NCBI GenBank assembly: GCA_007449985.2
Contig: VIIQ02000679.1
Span: 466,563-530,562, forward strand
DNA length: 64,000 nt
Direction: 5' to 3'
Origin: Desmodesmus armatus
Lineage: Eukaryota; Chlorophyta; Chlorophyceae; Sphaeropleales; Scenedesmaceae
Shown here: positions 60,456 through 64,000 of the stretch, piece by piece
How positions within the stretch are numbered: the stretch's first letter is position 1
Layout: every line of letters starts with the position of its first letter
The notes under the pieces: generated by a model
Databases searched by the model: none
Told to the model about the DNA's origin: nothing
Seen by the model: the letters and a program-made list of their open reading frames with translations, nothing else
Made by a program: the position numbers and the translations under genes

Positions 60456-62767
60456 TTAGCGGTCGCCTGCATTCGGCCAGTCGCCGTTGCTGCCATGGTG
60501 CTGCTTGCCATCTGGATCTGTGAACCACTCATCCTCTCCGGATGCGATAATCCTCAACACAGTGGGCAGCTTGCGCATGTTGCGCTCCACCCCCCGGTGG
60601 TACAGCTCCCCCTTCTCAAACCTCTTAAACACACCCTTGAAGATGCGCCGCAGGGACTCACCCGAGAACACAACCCCATGGCAGCATTCATCAAACACCT
60701 TGTCTGTTGCTGCTCCCTTGACTGCACCAATGGAGTGCTCCACCAGCTGATCAATGTCTGAGCTGTGGGGGGGAAGCGAAGGCGGCAGCCTTCAGGCAGG
60801 GTGATGGTGCCGTAGCGGGACTCGATGATCTTATCCGGGATGTTGGCCTGTATGCGGACGTTGTCCATCATGATGATGGGGTCCTCACCAGTCACATTCC
60901 TAAACTTCTCCACCATCTTGTACAGGTTGTCAGCTACCTCATCAGTAACAGTGCTTGCTGCGTCTGCTCCATCCTTCCTCTGCAGGTCACGGCATGGCGG
61001 AGCAACAGCACGGCAACAGCAAAGGGAGGGAGGCATTGATGAGGAAGGCCTTGGCAGCACATCAACTGGGGGGGATCAGGGTGAAGAAGCCACACAACAG
61101 AGCAGTGACGTGGGTGGACCGTGCTGGCAATGAGTATAAGTTGCTCAAGTCAGAGAAGAAGCAGCAGTTCATGTGGTGCACTACGGAGTGTCGGGACAAG
61201 GTGCAACACTTCAAGTTGTGCACCCCTGACGCTGTGCGCAAGCCTGTCGCACTCATGTGCTGCTTCTGCACTTATGAAAGTGGGGCATGGGAGGCTGCTG
61301 GCCGTCCTGTTATCCCCCCTGCAGAGTGGAAGTTCATGCAGCTAGTTGCGCAGCAGCAGCAGTCACAGGAGTGGTGTTGGCAGGTGCACTTGACCGATTG
61401 CCATGGTCGCATTGATTTCTACAACTGGAAGCGCGACGTGTATCTACAAGTTGACGATTCTTATCACTTCAGGGATGGTTGCAAGAATAAGGCATTTGAG
61501 CGTGATTTCAAGTGCAGCAAGGTATGCTGCGAGCGCCGCCTGGCGCTCGTACGCGCGCATCATGCAGACCTCGCGGCACCAGATATTGTTATGGCAGCTG
61601 TTGAATATGCATCGCAGCATAAGGGTGTTGTTTTTACTGCCAGCTACGAGCTTTCTGGCAAGCCTCACATTGAGAAGCTGTGTGCTGGGGTGGGAGCAGC
61701 AGCAGCAACTGCTGCTGATGCCTTTGGAAACCAGCTGGTCAATTTGTAACTGTGCTCACCTGGTAGACAAAGGGCTCTTTGCCTTCTTGCCCAAGCTTGT
61801 TGAACCAGCGGAGGATGTGGGTGGTGCCTGTGGTGAGTTCATAGTACACCAAGCCGTTCTTGTCGCTGAAGCTGGGGTGTGCTGACACGCATATGAAGAA
61901 GTGAACTGTCTGCTGCTTGTCCCCCTTGATCGTTGGCAGCGACACGTAGTCGTGCAGGGGGAGGTGCTGCAGGTCCACATATGCCCTGACATGCGCATGG
62001 GTGTAGGTGTTTTGTGTCCAGCGGCCCTCGTCGCACTGCACAATCCTAGCTAGGATTGCATTCAGCAACGCCTGTGCGACGTTCCACTCTGCCAGCAGCT
62101 GCTTGCAGAAGCTTTTCCGGGCAGCTTTCTCCTTTTCTGTCAGCCGGTACTTCAACGCAAAACTGCGCCGCCCGAGGTTGGGATCCTCCCTCATCATGGC
62201 GTTGTACAGCTGGTGGGGGGTGCAGTTGTATTTCTGCATGACACCCTTGACAGCATCAGACTCCACCGTCGCCTGCCGCACTGTGGTGAAGTAGGATATC
62301 AGGGTGATGGTGTGTCCTTTGCGGGTCTTTGTGTGCAGCCTTCCTGCCTTGATGGCTGTACTAGCTGTTAGGGCATCTTCTCTGCTGATAAGGACAGGGC
62401 GGCCTGTGCGGAGGTTGTCCTCGACGTCACCGTACTCCACAAAGTGGTCCCATCTGCCCTTCAATACAGGCTTGGGATCCTCTGCCAGCTTGTCACCACC
62501 AAGCTGCTTGCGCACCTTCTTATATAGTCTGCCGGCAAGGCCATAATCGACCTTGCCGTCGACGAGAGCCTGGGCGCAAGCCACGACGCATGACTTCCTG
62601 GTGGCCGGGGTGTGGCGGTTGTGACCGCTGTGCACAGGCTCCTCCTTAGCTGGTGCCCTGCGCGTGGTTGAAAACAGCAACAGGGTGCATTTGAAAGCAC
62701 TGAAGCAGCTGCCCAATGGGCTGGGGCTAGGGTTCAAATGGGGTTTAATCAGGGGGTGGTCACACAT
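60456..62767 (-). CDS. DDE transposase, Tc1/mariner-IS630 superfamily, one intron, one frameshift
   Basis: Cuts and pastes its element. Exon 1 is 62767-61760 (336 codons) and exon 2 is 60979-60456. The intron has a GTGAGC donor and a CTGCAG acceptor and keeps phase 0. The catalytic triad is visible: IVQCDEGRW (first D), IIMMDNVRIQANI (second D) and PHSSDIDQLVEHSIGAVKG (E), the last two 41 residues apart. That final motif corresponds to the PxSPDLNPIE block of the superfamily. The frame shifts by one base in a run of seven C (plus-strand G7, 60767-60773). An eighth base restores the motif, and exon 2 then gives a whole number of codons, total about 510 aa. Upstream residues (KKVRKQLGG, then LYNAMMREDPNLGRRSF) suggest a helix-turn-helix region. 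The start at 62767 is only 11 bp from the right repeat, so the true start could be elsewhere. Confidence 0.8.
60767..60773. other. Homopolymer frameshift in the transposase
   Basis: G7 on the plus strand (C7 in the coding sense). One more base restores the frame through the conserved catalytic Glu block. Either a sequencing indel or an inactivating mutation. Confidence 0.7.
60994..61749 (+). CDS. Putative restriction-type nuclease nested antisense in the transposase intron
   Basis: A 251-aa intact ORF from ATG to TAA on the strand opposite the transposase, lying wholly within its 780-bp intron (60980-61759), with 14 bp and 10 bp to spare. A Cys cluster comes first (MWCTTEC, then LMCCFC), resembling a zinc-binding treble clef. 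Next are GAWEAAGRPVIPPAEWKFM and WCWQVHLTDCHGRIDFYNWK, then RDVYLQVDDSYHFRDGCKNK and FERDFKCSKVCCERRLALV. The order Glu, Asp (RIDF), beta strand with Q-V-D-D, H and a following D/K helix resembles Vsr/DUF559-like PD-(D/E)XK nucleases, where the strand normally reads E-x-D. Gln replaces that Glu. Function is an inference from fold-like spacing and needs a profile search. Confidence 0.6.
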   Translation: MAEQQHGNSKGREALMRKALAAHQLGGIRVKKPHNRAVTWVDRAGNEYKLLKSEKKQQFMWCTTECRDKVQHFKLCTPDAVRKPVALMCCFCTYESGAWEAAGRPVIPPAEWKFMQLVAQQQQSQEWCWQVHLTDCHGRIDFYNWKRDVYLQVDDSYHFRDGCKNKAFERDFKCSKVCCERRLALVRAHHADLAAPDIVMAAVEYASQHKGVVFTASYELSGKPHIEKLCAGVGAAAATAADAFGNQLVNL

Positions 62768-62777
62768 GTGAGACCTT

Positions 62778-64000
62778 CAGTTCGGCAGAAGTAAGCCAGG
62801 TGGAAGGTCACCGCTGCTGTCTTGGGTCGACAAGTGCAGAGAAATGCTTTTCCGTAACAAAGAATCCCTATGGGGCCCTGCTAGGGCGCAACTGGGCCCT
62901 TTTGCCCCATGGCAGTTCGGACGACATTATGGCCGTTGAATGAGAAAGTGAGGTTTGCGTTCAAAGCTCCAGAGCAGCTTACAGCTGGATAGAGCAATCA
63001 AGATTTGAATCCCAGGGGCATATGTGCCTGTGTGTTGCCTGATCAGCGCTGGGTTGTGAGCTGCTGCTGTTGCCTTTTGTGAGACAGTTTGTTGGAGACT
63101 GAGACAGCCTGGCCTCGCTGCTGCTGTTGGCGTTCAAAAAGCTGCTTGAGAGTCAGCTCCCTGCTGGTGCGTGGGTGGGTGCACAAGCCATGCAGCTGCT
63201 GTTACAGCATGTGTTGAGGCAGCAGCTGCTGGTCCCCTCCTGGCCATTTTCAGCTGACAGACCCCATTTTTCACATGCAGCTGCTGTGCAGACACTCAAG
63301 GCAAGCACTGCAGCTGCCTGTACGATCTGGTAGGTACTTGTTAGCCCTAGCCAGCTGTGTGTAGACCCCTCCCATCTGTCCCTGCATTTCAAGCCTGTGG
63401 TCCCAGTGACGGTCTGACTACTTGCTGCCAAAGCGAAGTTGTTGACCTTCCGCCGTTGGGCAGCTCTCGCCCGCAGCTGTCAGCTGCAGTGCTACCTGGG
63501 CAGATCTGATCGCACCACTTTTCACTCCTCTGCTGCGCTTGTTTTTTGCCCATCTTGCTGCAGCGTTCCAGTCAGGCTGGTGTCCGCGGACCTCATATCC
63601 GCACGGTGCGTGTACCAAAATGTGTGTTTTTTGTGCTTGTGAGAGTCTATCTGTGCAGCGGGCCATAGACGCCTCAGCTGACTTCAGACTTGAGCATGCT
63701 AGTGATGTCTGGCGCGAAACTTCCAAAGGGCTTGCGTGCAGCTCTCGAAAGCAAAATGAATGACTTATGAATGCTTTAAGAGGACCTGTCAAGCACGTCA
63801 CACTGGCACTGGCCTTATCGCGACAAGCCCGCCACCTGGAAAGCTGGCAGTCTCTGCAGATTGCTTGCTGTTCCTGCTGTGGGCACCGGCTGCTCTCTAG
63901 ACGCCTGCTGTTCGTTGAATGCTTGATTTACTACAAACTGACGTTGCTACAGAGGTGAGTTGATGTAAGCCGCGGACCATTGGCCTTTGAACAGTGGTGA
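62778..64000 (+). repeat. Long direct repeat, right copy (cut by the window end)
   Basis: Second copy of the sequence at 58601-59843, offset 4177 bp, continuing to the last base of the window. It carries many one-base and few-base deletions relative to the left copy, often in short homopolymers or doublets, for example in 63060-63090 and 63430-63670. Confidence 0.95.

Larger units (their letters stand above)
58601..62777. mobile_element. Transposase-bearing 4177-bp unit, possibly tandemly repeated
   Basis: The span from one repeat start to the next contains the long repeat, then a DDE transposase gene on the minus strand with an intronic antisense nuclease ORF. No terminal inverted repeats were found by eye at 58601 or 62777. 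The true transposon ends may therefore lie inside the unit, for example near the CCCTAAACCCTA at 60337-60350 and near 62700-62770. Confidence 0.6.

Noticed and set aside
58601..64000. LTR retrotransposon (long direct repeats flanking an internal region)
   Set aside because: Repeats do not begin TG or end CA within what can be seen, the inner gene is a DDE transposase on one strand with no gag, RT or integrase core of the retroviral type, and the right copy runs out of the window.

Overview
This window is nuclear DNA from a green alga, most likely a chlamydomonadalean (volvocalean) chlorophyte. That placement is an inference. It rests on intron-dense genes with GT-AG boundaries, heavy CAG/CTG and G-rich microsatellites, proteins with Ala/Gln/Pro low-complexity inserts, plastid-type transit peptides, a chloroplast-type phosphoglycolate phosphatase and a SWEET transporter. 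Nothing looks bacterial or organellar. I assembled the gene models by hand, joining exons only where reading phase, splice consensus and protein family agreed. The amino-acid counts below come from those models.

Layout, left to right. 195-3569 (+): phosphoglycolate phosphatase with an unusual G-rich intron holding two decoy copies of an exon end. 4432-7643 (+): RNA-binding protein with three RRMs, with a perfect 21-bp inverted repeat in an intron. 7644-12891: about 5 kb with no credible gene. 12892-17256 (-): GATA factor with two zinc fingers, ten exons. 18557-20549 (-): small plastid precursor with a twin-arginine thylakoid signal. 20878-22646 (+): DEDDh exonuclease of the REX4/ISG20 type. 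23013-24145 (+): secreted cysteine-rich protein. 25239-26750 (-): plastid YkgJ-type cysteine-cluster protein. 27248-41349 (-): very large SNF2-family ATPase of SHPRH-like layout, one intron of which carries a non-LTR retrotransposon reverse transcriptase ORF (36850-39270). 42685-45430 (-): SWEET sugar transporter, eight exons. 45730-50248 (+): actin-related protein of the ARP8/ARP9 type. 51565-53349 (-): leucine-rich-repeat protein with a coiled coil interrupted by an in-frame TAA. 53911-55731 (+): plastid-targeted FHA-domain protein. 55732-58600: no credible gene.

The right end (58601-64000) is a mobile-element locus. A DDE transposase of the Tc1/mariner-IS630 superfamily (60456-62767, -) has one intron, and that intron is almost exactly filled by an antisense ORF (60994-61749, +) encoding a 251-aa protein. 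This protein looks like a restriction-type (PD-(D/E)XK/Vsr-like) nuclease with a Cys cluster. At least 1.2 kb of sequence is repeated directly on both sides with a 4177-bp offset, so the locus may be a head-to-tail tandem that continues past the window. This transposase/nested-nuclease arrangement is the best candidate here for an undescribed system.

The cellular genes are ordinary housekeeping and regulatory genes: photorespiration, RNA processing, chromatin (SNF2 and ARP), sugar transport and plastid proteins. Three divergent pairs share short intergenic regions that probably act as bidirectional promoters.
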